From Siphonodentalium dalli (Eukaryota > Mollusca > Scaphopoda > Gadilida > Siphonodentaliidae): 64,000 bases of DNA. The stretch spans positions 21,442,134 through 21,506,133 of the forward strand of contig CP136065.1 in assembly GCA_032622095.1 (NCBI GenBank), read 5' to 3'. The notes below the pieces were generated by a model. That model saw only the letters and a list, made by a program, of their open reading frames with translations, was not told the origin of the DNA and ran no database searches. Each line of letters opens with the position of its first letter. The first letter of the stretch is position 1. Shown here in pieces: positions 1-12,871 of this stretch. The position numbers were made by a program, and so were the translations under genes.

Positions 1-400
1 AATATTCGCAGGGTCCTGTTATTGGACATACGACAGGGTGCATCAGACAGTTAATGTTGTAGGGTACATACCACCGGGTGTCTGACAGTTCATGTGGTAT
101 GGTGTGTCATGGAGATAGCACCGGGGTTGGGACATTAACAGCATCTATATGAAGTCTTCACTCAAAAAACTCAAGTGTTATAAATATATACACCAACCAC
201 GTGTTACATTTTACCTACCCGTAAAGTGCTGCATCTTACACTTGGAATTCTGCTACACGAATTCCTATATACTTATCCACTTATTTATGCGTACATCATA
301 TGTGCTCAAATATAAAATCCTACACCATAACTGTGCATACATCCCATCCATCCCTAACTAACACTATTTCTGTTTGGGCAAAGGCCATCGCATGATAATC
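1..400. other. Anonymous sequence with a weak internal repeat
   Basis: No gene is recognised. The first 140 bases repeat a loose motif (cagacagtt or gacagttcatg followed by gtagggta or gtggtatgg) in imperfect direct order. The remainder is AT-rich and featureless. Confidence 0.4.
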
Positions 401-745
401 CGGGGGAAAGTCACATTGGACTCCCGAAAGTAATATTGGACTCCCGAAAGTCATATTGGACTGGAATCGATTCCAATATGACTTTTACAATATTTATCAG
501 GACTCCGGGTGACGTCATTTGGATCAACATAGTTTTATGGATTACACAAATGTCATTATCCAATCTTGTGTACAGTATGTGTTTTCTTATATTCGTTCAT
601 GTTGTGATGAAAAGTCATATTTTCACCACAACCAGGACTCGTACAAGAAAAAGACATAAAACATTATACAATTATACAATGCTGTGTTCAGTATGTGTTT
701 TACTTATACGAGTCCCGGTTGTGATGAAAAGTCATATTGAATGAG
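401..745. repeat. Short direct repeats
   Basis: ggactcccgaaagt occurs twice at 418-450, just before a small palindrome (tcatattggactgg and its complement). A second pair of direct repeats covers about 571-625 and 685-740; both carry cagtatgtgttttcttat-like sequence and then gttgtgatgaaaagtcatat. An open frame of 102 codons spans these repeats but its product resembles nothing. Confidence 0.6.
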
Positions 746-1325
746 AAGATTTCCATAAAATATATAAGAATCATCTTCATGATATATGATGATTCTAATA
801 AGGTGGATGGTGGTTTAAATTGGTGCCACATTAGTGGCATTCGAGTCAGGGATGGGGAAGGGGGGGGCACCTAATTAAGTTGATACAAATCACTATTGTC
901 GCCGATTTTCCAACAAACCTGTAATGCAATTGATTTGTGTCTGAAATTGATACAGCCGGAGTCTGAAAATGTCATAATGTTACTTGCGGACTTGTATTCC
1001 GACAATTATCATCAAAAATGTGCAATATATAAGCATATGGGACGAAATCGTGAACGGATTTTCTGCATGCACATGTAGCCCTAAAGATAAGAATAGAGGC
1101 AGCTTCAATGTCGTCGTCACAAATTCATAATAATCTATATTGATTGGCAGATGTCACTTGTCAAAGATCCAGCAGGAAGAGGACATTTTATTACACGCGC
1201 CGCGTGTATACTAATGTACAGCTTCCTGTTTCGCCTGGGCGCTGGAGTTTACGTTGGGGGTTTTATTTATAGAAAAATGGGAATTTTTGGGAAGGTTTTA
1301 AAAGTCGAACTGCGCGACCAGGAGG
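746..1325. other. Anonymous stretch
   Basis: No gene or element is supported. It holds a short G-rich run near 850-868 and a somewhat GC-richer patch at 1150-1260 whose open frame I do not recognise. Confidence 0.35.
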
Positions 1326-1497
1326 CCGAGTCCGGTAAAAGGTGTAGTTGGGAATTTCAACCTCGTTTATTGTCCTTTACATTATTATTATTATGTCATT
1401 AATGTTGATTTTTGGTTTGTGACAAGATATGTCAATTACAAATAAAGGAAATGAGAAAGATAATTTGTAAGTCTTATATTTCAACTTTTGTAGACAT
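1326..1497. repeat. Fragment of the 'gggacacacta' inverted-repeat family
   Basis: About 170 bp match one arm of the complete element at 50452-51502: a gtccggtaaaaggtgtagtt start, a tttattgtc segment, tttttggtttgtgacaag, and a taagtcttatatttcaac end. Only one arm remains and no partner arm is nearby, so this is a truncated or solo end. Confidence 0.7.
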
Positions 1498-4400
1498 TGT
1501 TCGTTCTGCAGCCCACTGAGGGTTGTGGTCGGAGACGGCCAAGTCGGCCGTCGGTTCATTAATTAGGTGCTGGTTGTTATTGTTATTTTAACGGAATTCT
1601 TAGTTGGTCATTCGCGAAACCAATATATTTTATATTCTATAATTACAAACATGGGTATATAATATATGATCTTGAGCGCGTTACCATTTCTGACATTGGT
1701 TTTCTTGTGTTTAATTTCAAACGGTTGAATGAAGTACTCAACACGGCAAACACGTTTACTATCCAAGACATACCTGTTGTTCTTGGATATTGTATTTAAC
1801 TCTTATGAGACTGGAAAGCGTCCTTTTGTGGTCGCTTAATAGATTGTCGCCATAGATCAGAATTGGAGAGGGGACTAATATTAGCCTTTGGTCAATCAAA
1901 CAACGTTCTATTTGATGATATGCTCCCCAGTTGGGGTCAGTCTAGACATGTTATTGCGTCACGGAAGTACAAGACCTATTTGTTAGTAGAGTCGCTTATG
2001 TACTTTCGTGTGAATTTTTTTAACAAATGTAGAGACTATCATATTATGATAGGGTATCACTTACTTTTTCGGAAAAAGTTTGTTAGACTTCATGGGTCTG
2101 CGACTGGAGATAATTATGACGTCACAAAGATGACGTCATTGTCAGTTCAGTTCAGATGTAGGGTTGTCATAAGAACTAACGAATTCAGCGCATATTTCTT
2201 AATTGTTATACATTTTTTTCAGTTAGGGCAATTCATCAATAGTAGTTCTTAAAGTACAGTACCAAATTTCACTGGAAAATGTTATTCCAGTCAAAGATGG
2301 CTGCCAAAATGGCACAAGAAAATCAATATTTTTGCGATTTTCAAGTATCTCATGTAAATGACCTTCCGTTTGGTAGCGACTGCGAATTGTGACAAGTTTG
2401 TGTTTAGTTATTGCTTCAGCAATGCGGTGACCAATTATATTGTACAAAACATGTTCGATCTGTCAAAAATCCACTTTAGATAACCGAATTATAGCATCTT
2501 GTCAAAAATCAATTCCAATTTTGTAGCAATAGATTTAAAGAAATGAGCGGCATTCAGTGATGGGAAATAAGTATTCGTGCTTCAACACTTCAACAAAACT
2601 GTTCAATTTCATCCAAGATGGCTACCAAAATGGCAATCAAAATACAAAAGTCAGTGTTCGTTACGGTACATCACCAAATGTCGCCCTGGCATTCCATCAT
2701 AGGGAATTAGGTTAATGGGCTACTTTTAAGTAAATGCCCATAACTTTAATCTCTTATACACATTAGCGATGTCCTACGCGTCATTTCTTCAAATTTCCTA
2801 ATATTAAGTGAGGAGGGTGTTGAAGAGAAAATCCAACTCACTATGTGAAATTAGAAAGTATCTTACTATTCCAATGTCTAGACTTCTGTGCTATACTCTA
2901 AGCCAGCGTACTAATTGATAAGTATTGGTGGTTACCATATCAAGTGGTAATTGATGATGCAGTTTATCGTTAGTGTTAGTTCTTGTCGTTACATATCGGT
3001 AGAAAATGCATATAGTGTATCATAGAAGGTAGCAATATCCAATTGTTTATTGTGATAGCTATACCATGAATCTTGGCAAGCAAGAAACAACACATCCATG
3101 TTTATAAAACACAAACAATAGTAGAATTCATTCTATGGCTGTCATTTGGCCTGCTTGTCTCACTGTTAGTTAGTTGCGCTGGAACCTTTAATTAAATTTG
3201 CATGGTAACACAATTTGAACCACGTTTAGCTGAACTTAGCATGTTTCAATCGTGTTGATAATCAAGACAGATCAAAATAGAATAGACACCCATAGGTGGG
3301 TAATATATCCGCATAAGCGGTAGTATCCCGTAACAAGCTTAAAGTGATATATTGTGAATACCAGGTTCTGAAATCTGGATGATTGTTTTCAACAAAGTAG
3401 TCCAACCACTTTCATTGCATATGTGAAGTTTTGAAAAGTTAGTATAAGTTAGTGACCCCACAGGACATGTTATTCAGTTAAAATGAACATTGCCGTACAC
3501 CAGGCTAGATCCCTACAAACGGGCGAAGTTGCGTGTATGGTTCTTGGCTTTTCTCGTTTTCAGTTAATTGGAGGTAGCCACACAAAGTGATTCGCCCAAT
3601 ATACGAAAGGTGGCTTGACATGAACACGGTATGCTGGTATGGACCATTGATAGTATACATCAAACTAATATCCCATATTGATTTCTATGATTTAAGCATG
3701 TGAAAAGTTTAATGATACAATACATTACGTTTGTACGTTAGTTCAATATGAAAGGGGTTCTGGGCAAGGGTTAGGACTGTGCTGCCGGTCGCACTTGATT
3801 AGTGATTATTTTGAAGTTATCGAAATCAACAGGGGCTGCGCAACTGCTTTGCATATCCAATCATGCAGCTTAGATGACGAAAGAATGTTAATGGTGAGCG
3901 CAATAGATACGAGCCAAAAATAGACAGGCGATACTTATTATGATACTAATTCCCGCGTTTTGACAAACTGTACGACCACACGGTGGGAAACGGATGAAGC
4001 ATCCATTGGTAGTGATGGGTCATGCCATTTGTTTGATTTATTATGTCCAATATACTCTGGAATCAATGTGCTTAATACTGAATGATATTATGGGGCATCG
4101 CAGTCCACTAACTTCTTACAACATAATGTGAAGTAATAGTTGGATTTAATAACAGCTCATAACGTGCCATGTTGATTCTGGTTATAACGTTATCATGAAC
4201 CAAAGGAAATGTGGAAATGAAGGAAGTTGAATTAGCACGCGTAACTACGGAGGTGGCGATGGTTCACTATAATAATAATGGCATCTTTCAGATCAATTAT
4301 ATAGGCCGATCCAAATATATCCTAACTCTATTCGATTAGGAGTTATCAGATCAGTCTGGCTATATCCCATAAATGTTATATATCATGTTGAATTCATGCT

Positions 4401-6695
4401 TCTTGATAATCCCCCAACAAAGTGGCACATATAGATTAACTTCAGCAGAAAACTGTCTTGGTGAGGTTATTGTACGAAGAGCTCAATACATGTTCACGTG
4501 AAAATCGATCCAGTTTGATCAGATAGACTTTAGTTTAAACAGTATTTATTCCATGAATAATACAAAAACTATAAGTATACGTTTAATCGTGGACCGGATT
4601 CGACATCAACTGTGCAGGCTTATGTGAGTAATTTATATTCACCCCACCTAACGAGAGTGTTATGGTCCAGATACACATTAGCGCTACTTGTATATGAGAC
4701 AATCTAATTACATACATGTGTACATACATGTAGTGATATATAAATATGCTAATATCGCTGTAATATGTAATACAAGTAAATATATTGCTTGAGTTCTAGT
4801 TCAAATTTGTCAAGATCCCATCTTGGTTGTCATAGTAATGCACGTGTGGAAATGTACCGGTACTTAGTATGAATTGGTGACAAGAAGCAGCTTAAGCATG
4901 AGGCAATCATCAACATTTCTTCCTGCACATATGTTTGCCAGAATAGTAGAAGGGGGTTTCTGTTATTTTGTGTCGATTTTCCATTCCAATCACCAAGAGT
5001 ACCAATACAATGATTTTACGAAGACTTGTATAGATATTATGTCAGAAAACGTCCGTGTACCTTCGACAGACTATCCAACCTCGTTCATCTACCAAGCCTA
5101 TACCGGCGGTACACATGTATCATGGTAAAATGGAAAAGAATAAAGTATAGCTAGAATATCTGAACAAGGCCCCGGGCGATCTCCTGGTTTATATATTCAA
5201 GTTCAAGCTTCAAAAGCCAGCTACTGTTAGCTATATGCAGTAATCTGATTGAGTCGGCGCTAGTCCTTTTAGTATACGAGTAGATAAACTCAATCGTTAT
5301 CGATATGCAAGAACGTATGGCGATCACATGCATGATTTGAGCATTGGTAGTTGACATCGCCTGAAGTTGGCAACTTCACTATTATATCCACATACCACGT
5401 TGGTCTCTATTACAATATTTACATAATATTAGAATCGAGTTTGGCACAAGTTCATATACTTATCGTGCTTGAACATACATTTCAGTTTTATATATATCTC
5501 ACCGAAAGCCCATGTATGATAATGCTATGCGTATGTACCTTTCTTACACGCTGTGATATATTTCGGAAATATATGTATTTTAATGTCAAATTTCGCCATT
5601 TCCGCACATTGGCGGCCATCTTGATTACAATGAGATATTAATAACTCCGGATAATCTAAATCGGAGTACATTCATTCATATATCTAACACCGAGATATCG
5701 TTCTCCTGTGGTGGACATGCTATTTGACGTATACAAATATAATGTTTGGCGAATTTTCACGATGCTTATTTGGTCAATAGTTGTCATATGAACTCGAATT
5801 TTGAATCATTGCGTTAAGACAACTACTATGAATGTGCCAAAACATGGCGAATATTTATTAGAAAGAAGCAAATTAGTTTACTACATTCACCTTCTACATG
5901 ACAGAAACGTAATTGGATGAAAGAGGGTAACATTTGCGTATTATTGTATTTTGGCCGCCATCTTGGAAGCCATCTTGGATTAAGTTGACAGTTTCTGGAT
6001 CCAGTTAGATGTAAATACCTTATGTAATGATCATGCTAATTTCCATCATCGATTAATTCTAAATTTCTATAAGGAAATAGTTAGAAAATATAAAAGTATA
6101 TCTTGGCGAACTCATACCACTTCCTTTAAATCATCGCATTTCGAGAACACAATCAATGTTATGATTAAAGAAATCAACTATTGTGATGCATAAGTCAGTT
6201 GTTATCAAGATTGAAGAGAAGTATATTCCCTACTCGTCACCAGTTCGATAAAATCGGAAATGATATAGGCGACATGTATGGAAAATCATCAATTTTCCCA
6301 TTTCCGGTCGCCATTTTGGCGGCCATCTTTGATCGAGAGGGCAAATTGTTATATAAAAATATTTACATACTAAGCGTTGTCATCACTAAATCCAGCATTC
6401 TGATTGGTCGGCGCCCACGTGGCTAGTTGCAATTATTTCTCGGTGAATGCGCAACAGCTAATAACTGCAACCTCATAACAACATCGATACGTCATTTGGG
6501 TTTGGAAAACCGAACGCGTAATGTTTTGGGCGCATTTGGATTCGCGCAGGATTGACTTAATTAATCATCGGGTTTCAATTGTTCCTGTTAACTTTTGCCA
6601 AGGGTGCTATGGACTATTTTGGGCTGGTTTTGTCACGATACACTTTTCGATTTAAATACATTTACAAAAGTGGCTTTTTCGCTAAATGTATATAA
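1498..6695. other. Gene-poor stretch
   Basis: I see no exon with recognisable protein content on either strand in these 5 kb. Degenerate repeats are visible: sequence around 1790-1875 (cttatgagactgg ... cagaattggagag) recurs inverted near 9061-9170, and the phrase aagatggctgccaaaatggc recurs near 2295 and 2615. These look like old dispersed repeats. Confidence 0.45.
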
Positions 6696-6861
6696 ATATA
6701 AGGATTAACTGTCATGTGAACTGTTTTTATGGAGATGTAACCGTGAGGTAAGTGGTCATAACTTGTATGTAAAACCCTTCGGGTTTTACACAAGTTATGA
6801 CCACTTACCTCACGGTTACATCTCCATAAAAACAGTCCACATGACAGTTAATCCTTATATA
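6696..6861. repeat. Near-perfect 166-bp palindrome
   Basis: Two arms of about 82 bp (6696-6777 and 6781-6861) face each other across a 3-base loop (ttc). They differ by one substitution near the outer end (gtgaac against gtggac) and a 2-base indel near the loop (tgtatg against tgtg). The arms run from atataaggattaact inward to aaaaccc/gggtttt. No target duplication was found. It may be a young fold-back MITE or a local inverted duplication. Confidence 0.85.
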
Positions 6862-8159
6862 TAACATGGCGTCATACCATACACGGTACAAAAGGATTGT
6901 CATCTATTTTATATCACAATTATATTTATATCATGGAATCTAACAATGGATAACTTAAGAAAATGAGCATGGCGGCCATCTTTGTGACGTCATCAGACCA
7001 CCCAGTCGCGACCCCAGGGGCGTTTTTTCGCTAAAATCCCGATTCAGAATCTGGATTCAGATTACAGATTGGTCCCCGTACGACTTGGTTCGGCAAAAGA
7101 ACAGACCAGAAATTGGCAGAATCAGTAAACGAACAGACCGTAATCTCAATCTCGTGGTAATCCGAATCTGGATTCCGATTCCGATTACGGACTCAAATGT
7201 TCGTAATGTAAACAAACCGAGATTTCGCCACCTCTGAGTTTAAAAACACAATAAAACATAAGAATCCGTCTCTTGTGTACAAATTATTGCAGAATATAAA
7301 CGATCTATATCAAAGAATTGTAATTGCGAAGATATATTTGTTTTATTGAATGTAAACTGGGAGAATATTACTGAAATTATCCAAATAATAACGCTATTTA
7401 TAGTAACGCTGGGGAGCACTTCGGTTGATGGCGAAGCAAATCATTGTTGATTGTCACTTTCATATGTCCATTTCATAATTCCATCCATAAAATACCGCCC
7501 GAACGCATGTCGATTTCGAATTCGGCGGATACGTCCCCATGCACGACTTACGCCCAAGTTTGAACAGCTGGACGAGCGTATGTGACCTGGTTTGTGATTT
7601 CTAGGTGTAGTCGCGGCACAAGAAGAATCCAGAAAGGATGGCACAGTAGCTGCTGTGATTATGCATACATACATATGGGCGATTCAGTAACGATTATTAT
7701 TATATTATGAGAACTGGGAACTAGAAACTGGGATTGGTCTGGAAACTAGTAACGGAATTCATGGAACTTGTGTAAGGCCAGATATGAAGCTACTCACAAA
7801 CTCACAAATATCATTCAACGGCATTACAGCACAATAAATTGGGTTGATACAGTGCAATGCTAATATGGGTGAATCTGTGTTGTTTTTTAAAATAAGAATT
7901 AAAAGATTATTTAGCTGGTTTTGAATGAGATGATTTATGCCTTACCACGGTACCACACACCAATGCAAACTGTATGTACTCTATATATATGTAGGCATCA
8001 GAGGCTACATAGGTGAAGCTGTACCTCCTCACTTGTAACAATCTTAGTCGACGAATCTTAATTCGTCATAACGTATGGAATTATACCTGCTAAGTTAATG
8101 CCACCTAATCGTATCGTTGTCTCCTAAAATTTTGTTGACCGAACAATGAAGAGCATTTT
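6862..8159. other. Anonymous stretch
   Basis: No supported gene. At 7040-7190 there are several related pieces of gattcagaatctggattcag in both orientations. A minus-strand open frame of 77 codons at 7441-7674 contains a possible donor (ggc|gtaagt) but shows no recognisable protein. Confidence 0.35.
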
Positions 8160-8305
8160 TTTTATAATTCATGTCTCCGATGGGTGGGAAAGTAGAATGC
8201 GGACCGTGGATATAATCTAGGAATCTGGTACTGATATATACGGCGCGGCAATGCCGATAATTGTGTGGTTTAGAATAATTCAAGTCTCCGATGGGTGGTC
8301 GAGTT
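8160..8305. repeat. Direct repeat, two units about 115 bp apart
   Basis: ataattcatgtctccgatgg at about 8165 recurs as ataattcaagtctccgatgg at about 8276, each followed by gtgg. The intervening bases are only loosely similar. Confidence 0.6.
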
Positions 8306-10082
8306 GGATTGTCTTCATCTAGAAATGATACACTGATATGACCGTCGCAAATCATATTAAATAAAAGGTCGACCGACCACAATGTCCCTGGACACGGTGG
8401 CTAACTGAAGGATTGGATATGTCCGGAATAAATGTCATCATCCGGAAACCTCAAATGTTGAAAATCAAGACAAATCGTCAAACTAGGGGCCATAACTGTG
8501 GTAGAAAAGATCGGATAAGTCTGGTTTTCGAACTCGTTCAAGATATTTTTTTAAAACAGCTCTTACGCAAAACATTGTTAAAATCGGTCAATATTTGTTC
8601 AAGTTATTGTGCTAACGAGCTAGAAAAGTTGGCAAAAATGGCAAGAACTCGACAAAAATGGTTCCAACCAAATTCAGAATTGCAGGTTCTAACGATGTTT
8701 AATATCTGTGCCAAATTAAAAAAAATGACTGGAAAATGACGGAATATGTACACGCTCGGGCTAAAGGTGGGTCCTAGGATGTACGATGCTATGTCAAAAA
8801 TGTTTTCTATTAAATATGTATGGCAGTGTGCGTTTTAGTCATGGTTCGGACGATGAACCTATTTCTTTGTGATACATGCCAAGATTAATCAATTAATTTG
8901 CAATTGAGTTAAAGGGATGTAAAAGGTATTCTGCATCATAAGTTTCAAGATCTATACAAGTAGACCCACGGAGAGTCGATAAACCTAGCGGTATTTTCAA
9001 TTAGGAGATTCATTTCAACAGAACATTGTGTGTCAGTATCTAAAGAGTGATTTTTAATCACCTCTCCAATTCTGTTCGCTGGAGACTACAAAATGACACC
9101 AGTCTCATAAGATTAATATATGGATTTCCAGAATAACAGGTGCGCCTTGGGTGGTAAAAGCCTTTTGTATTTATCACATTGAGTGCTTCTTTCAACGGTT
9201 TACATTTAAACATCAGAATCCCCTTCCTGCTGAAACTTTGACGAGCGACACATGCCAATCGATATAGGTATCGCTGGACATGTAGTGACAAGGTTGAAAT
9301 CTAGCTCCAGTCTTATAATTGATGCTACGTACACAGAATGACAATGCTTTCATGAAATTCCTATCCGATTGATTTAAAACTATTACAATACAAATTGGCA
9401 TTGTCTTGGAGAATGACTATATACATATATTGCATATTTTGGTTATAAATGTTGGAATCGTTGTCCGACTTAAGTTGGCTTAATATCAGGCACAAATCAA
9501 TTGCTAGTTTTCCGGGTGACATCCTGTCTGAGTGTAAACAAGAAGTCAAGACTGTCACCGTATAATTAACTTGTTTTATAGTATTAGTGTATACTTAATG
9601 CAGATATAAAAAAATAAAAATACCGTATACATGTAGATGTTGTCCGTGTGGGATGAGGTGTGTTGACAATTAATTTGGAAATGCCGCGCCGCCTCATACG
9701 TGTACTATAGGCTATAGTCCCGGGTTTGGCCAATGGGTCGATAGTCGGTGTGACTATATACAGAACGTTTATGATTTCAAGTGGGTTTCGCTGATCTCTT
9801 CGAGGTATACCTGCCAGTATCTTGGGTTCTGGGACTTCTCTTCCCGATATCGTGACGTCGTATCGTTTATACCACTATATAGATATTTCCGAAAATCGCC
9901 AACATATGCTCCTCTGGTATTTAAACAATTAAATCGACAATATGGATAGAGAAACCCCAGATCCATCAGGACCTAAAACTCATACGTATTTTCAACAACA
10001 GACTGGGAGATGTTACAAAAAAACAAAGAAATGTTTTTGAAAACCGTTTCACAGCCCATAAACATGATTACGTAGCTAGAAG
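8306..10082. other. Anonymous stretch with decayed repeats
   Basis: The part at 8480-8760 (aggggccataactgtggtag followed by a poorly conserved unit) resembles the repeat units of the element at 37293-38237. The part at 9061-9170 is an inverted relative of 1790-1875. No exon is supported. Confidence 0.4.
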
Positions 10083-10615
10083 CATAGCGGCCTCCCGGGA
10101 ATCCTTGCATTTTCATGCGTCATGCGGTGCCACTCGGTGGGCGTCCATAGGACAGGGACGCAACCATATAACCCTTTCCAAATTTTCGATAATTGGGCTG
10201 AAGTCGTGCACGGAGCTCAACATTGCAATTTTTGTTGCTAAATCGGCTGCGTGGCCAGAACCATGGCAGTCACAAGGGAATCTTTCCGTGTATATATGGT
10301 CGTGTCCCTGTCATATATAAGATGCCCGCTCGGTGGCACCGCACGGAAATGCCAGGATTCCAGGGTGGCCGCCATGGTTCTGGCTACGCAGCCGATTAGT
10401 AACAAAACGTGCTATTTTGTCTCCATGTACGACTTCAGACCAATTTTCGAATATTTTGAAGGGGCTATATAGTCACGTCCCTGTCCTATAGATGCCCGCT
10501 GGGTGGCACCGCACGAAAATGCAAGAATTCCCGGGTGGCCGCTATGGATCTGGCCACGCAGCCGATTTAGCAACAAAAAGTGCAATGTGAGCTCCATGCA
10601 CGATACATATATCAT
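10083..10615. repeat. Inverted and direct repeat cluster, GC-richer than surroundings
   Basis: The left arm 10083-10162 (agcggcctcccgggaatcc ... ggtgccactcggtgggcg) is the reverse complement of the right arm 10478-10548 (atgcccgctgggtggcaccg ... ttcccgggtggccgct). A third related copy of the arm lies at 10320-10385, so the right side is a partial direct duplication. Open frames here are by-products of the repeat. Confidence 0.75.
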
Positions 10616-10700
10616 ATTTGTATCAAGGTAAAATGATCACGAAACCGTTGGGGTTAAACAAAATTAATAATGATTTCCATATTACTACGGGACATTTACT

Positions 10701-11470
10701 AGGGTTGGGGCAACTGTTCAAAAAATGGTTCCTTGTATACTTTTTTAGTAGAAGCATGGCATGTATATTTTCAACATCGGATGGGTTGTGATAAAACAAA
10801 TTGCACTCTATTCCAATGTTTTAATGTCACGTGATCTCCAAATCCAAGATGGCTGCCGTCTTAAGCAAAAATCAGGATATTTTCGAGGATTTTTGTGCAT
10901 GTTTTTGACCAAATCTACCCCAAATAGCCGCCATATGTCCCCAAATCATCCGATTCATTTGCCTTTATTGTTTACTGGTTCAGTCGAAACAGCATATGTG
11001 CTCAGGAAGGTTAGAGTTAACATTGTGGGTTGTTTAACTCAGATAAAATATAGATTTATAACATTGTACGCAAGACCCGATATAGTTGAAAACGGTCATT
11101 GTTCATTTTGCCCTAAGAGCTGTATGGCTAGTTAACCTTCATCAATTTTGTTCTATCTCTAACTCTATGGTTAATTAACATTCATCAAACACCTTAAAGA
11201 CAATACAAGGAATGAAATAGATTTCACTATGATGTTGGCGTGATTTAATGTGGTTTAATGTCACGTGACCTCTATGGTTGCTCAGATAAAATATAGATTT
11301 ATAACATTGTATGCAAGACCCGATGTAGTTGAAAACGGTCATTGTTCATTTTGCCGCTAGAGCTGTATGGCTTGTTAACCTTAATCAATTTTGTTCTATC
11401 TCTAACTCTATGGTTAATTAACATTCATCAAACACCTTAAAGACAATACAAGGAATGAAATAGATTTCAC
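10701..11470. repeat. Direct repeat array, units A-B-B'
   Basis: Unit A (10701 to about 11040; begins agggttggggcaactgttc) is repeated at 11471-11810. Unit B (about 11040-11229; agataaaatatagatttata ... caaggaatgaaatagatttc) is repeated at about 11284-11470. The order is therefore A, B, spacer, B', A'. Both A units carry aatccaagatgg and a cacgtgac box. The layout suggests a duplication between copies of the element at 11471-11993. Confidence 0.75.
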
Positions 11471-11993
11471 TAGTGTGGGGGCAACTTTTCAAAAACTGGT
11501 TCCTTGTATACTTTTTTTAGTAGCAGCATGTGTATTTTCAACATCAGGATGGGTTGTGCTAAATAATTGGACTCTATTCCAATTTTTAATGTCACGTGAC
11601 CTCCAAATCCAAGATGGTTGCCGTCTTAACCATATATCAGGATATGTTCGAGGATTGTTGTGCATGTTGTTGACCAAATCTACCCCAAATAGCAGCCATA
11701 TGTTCCCAAACCATCCGATCCACTTGCCTGTATTGTTTACTGGTTCAGTCGAAACAGCAGATGTGTTCAAGAAGGTCAGAGTTAACATTATGGGTTGTTT
11801 AGCGATTTTCGTTTTGAAGGTTGAGTGAGAGTGATTTTCACCATATTGGTACCCTCTCATCCTGTTCTACTGCCGGTTGGATAAAACATTGGAATAGAGT
11901 CTTTAAAATCCCTCCAAACTGAATAGGTTATGAAAATCATAGTGGCTTGCTTCTACTAAAAAGTGTACAGGATCTGCACTTGCCCCCACACTA
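11471..11993. mobile_element. Non-autonomous element with TAGTGTGGGGGCAA ends
   Basis: Opens with tagtgtgggggcaact and closes with its complement ttgcccccacacta at 11980-11993. The inverted homology continues inward for tens of bases (tttagtagaagca near both ends). The outermost TA could be a TA target duplication of the Tc1/mariner type. There is no transposase. Confidence 0.65.
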
Positions 11994-12071
11994 ATAACTG
12001 TGGACTATCGGCAAAGGCACTATTGATGGTCTGTTGATCAGATTAAACTCTCACTCGCGAGGATGCCTCAC

Positions 12072-12182
12072 CAGCAGCGCTGCGTACTTCGTGATCAGTA
12101 TGGCATTATCACTGATCGCCGCCAAAAGAGTAGCCGTTAACGTGTCACTTGCAATCCTTAGGAAACAGCCATCCACACCATA
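12072..12182 (-). CDS. Putative internal exon, membrane-segment-like, unidentified
   Basis: On the minus strand a 111-base block (37 codons, no stop, phase 0 at both ends) lies between a good acceptor (ttatggcacag|tat) and a good donor (ctg|gtgagg). GC is near 50% in a 35% background, as in the proven exons of this window. The peptide is mostly hydrophobic with small residues (SDTLTATLLAAISD, then ITKYAALL), consistent with a membrane-spanning piece. The product is not identified. The opposite strand is also open over this block, so the call is tentative. It could belong with the membrane-like exon at 12715-12871, which would be upstream on the same strand. Confidence 0.3.
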
Positions 12183-12210
12183 CTGTGCCATAACCAATAC
12201 AAACGCGAAG

Positions 12211-12222
12211 ACTCCCCCCCCC
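12211..12222 (+). repeat. Short poly-C run
   Basis: Twelve or so consecutive C bases, beside the putative exon at 12072-12182. Confidence 0.8.
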
Positions 12223-12714
12223 CCTCCAATGTGTTTTTGTTCTTGGGGACACAATTGTCACGGTTATTCACGCTGTTGGTGTAGTATTGTAATATATGAC
12301 AACTTCAGAAATAAGCAGTCTTCCGGGGACTTAGTATCGAACGTGTTTTCATTTTTAAAAACAATGAAAACCGGTTCAGCCAGTTACAGAGGTGTTGATT
12401 ATTCAAATGCAGACGGGGAACCACAGTGCAGTTATATTTGTCGATAACTTCCTGTTGATCTCTCCGAGACAAAATCCATACATGGGAATGACATGACCAC
12501 CATCCGATTTTAAATCTTCAAAATACATTTTCAATGTATAAACCTACACACACGGATTGAAATAATTGGATGGGACATGGCATGACATGATATTAATTAT
12601 TTGATACAATAAAGTGCACTAAGACATAGACGCATGTTTTGCTTAAATCGGGACAGCGATACATTTTCACTAAATGATTTGTTCTGGATCGTGAGAGATG
12701 AGCAACATTGAGTT
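12223..12714. other. Anonymous stretch
   Basis: No exon or element recognised between the two membrane-like exon candidates. If those belong to one gene, this would be their intron. Confidence 0.35.
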
Positions 12715-12871
12715 TCACATATCACCATCACTGACTATGAAATGAAAACAGCCAAAGAGAAGACCAACAACAAATATAACTACAGTCCATGCGTAGGTTA
12801 AAACAGTACATTCCTTGGAGTATAAATAACAATTGAATAACACAATCAAACCACCAAATACATGTAGTGTG
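12715..12871 (-). CDS. Putative exon encoding two membrane helices, unidentified
   Basis: The minus-strand frame begins after an acceptor-like ttctttgacag|c and reads T-L-H, two hydrophobic stretches (VFGGLIVLFNCYLY and WTVVIFVVGLLFGCFHFIV) separated by a short Cys-containing loop (SKECTVLTY), then SDGDM and a stop at 12715-12717. A donor ata|gtcagt inside the frame would instead let it splice on toward 12182. The length and helix-loop-helix pattern suggest a small multi-pass membrane protein. I considered TMEM107-like proteins, but the similarity is too weak to name one. Confidence 0.3.

Noticed and set aside
11475-11860. Open frames on both strands of about 120 codons
   Set aside because: They lie in a non-coding repeat (unit A'); similar but shorter frames occur in its sibling, and no protein family is recognisable.
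12034-12447. 137-codon plus-strand frame
   Set aside because: It includes the poly-C run and is opposite a better exon candidate with matching splice sites on the minus strand.
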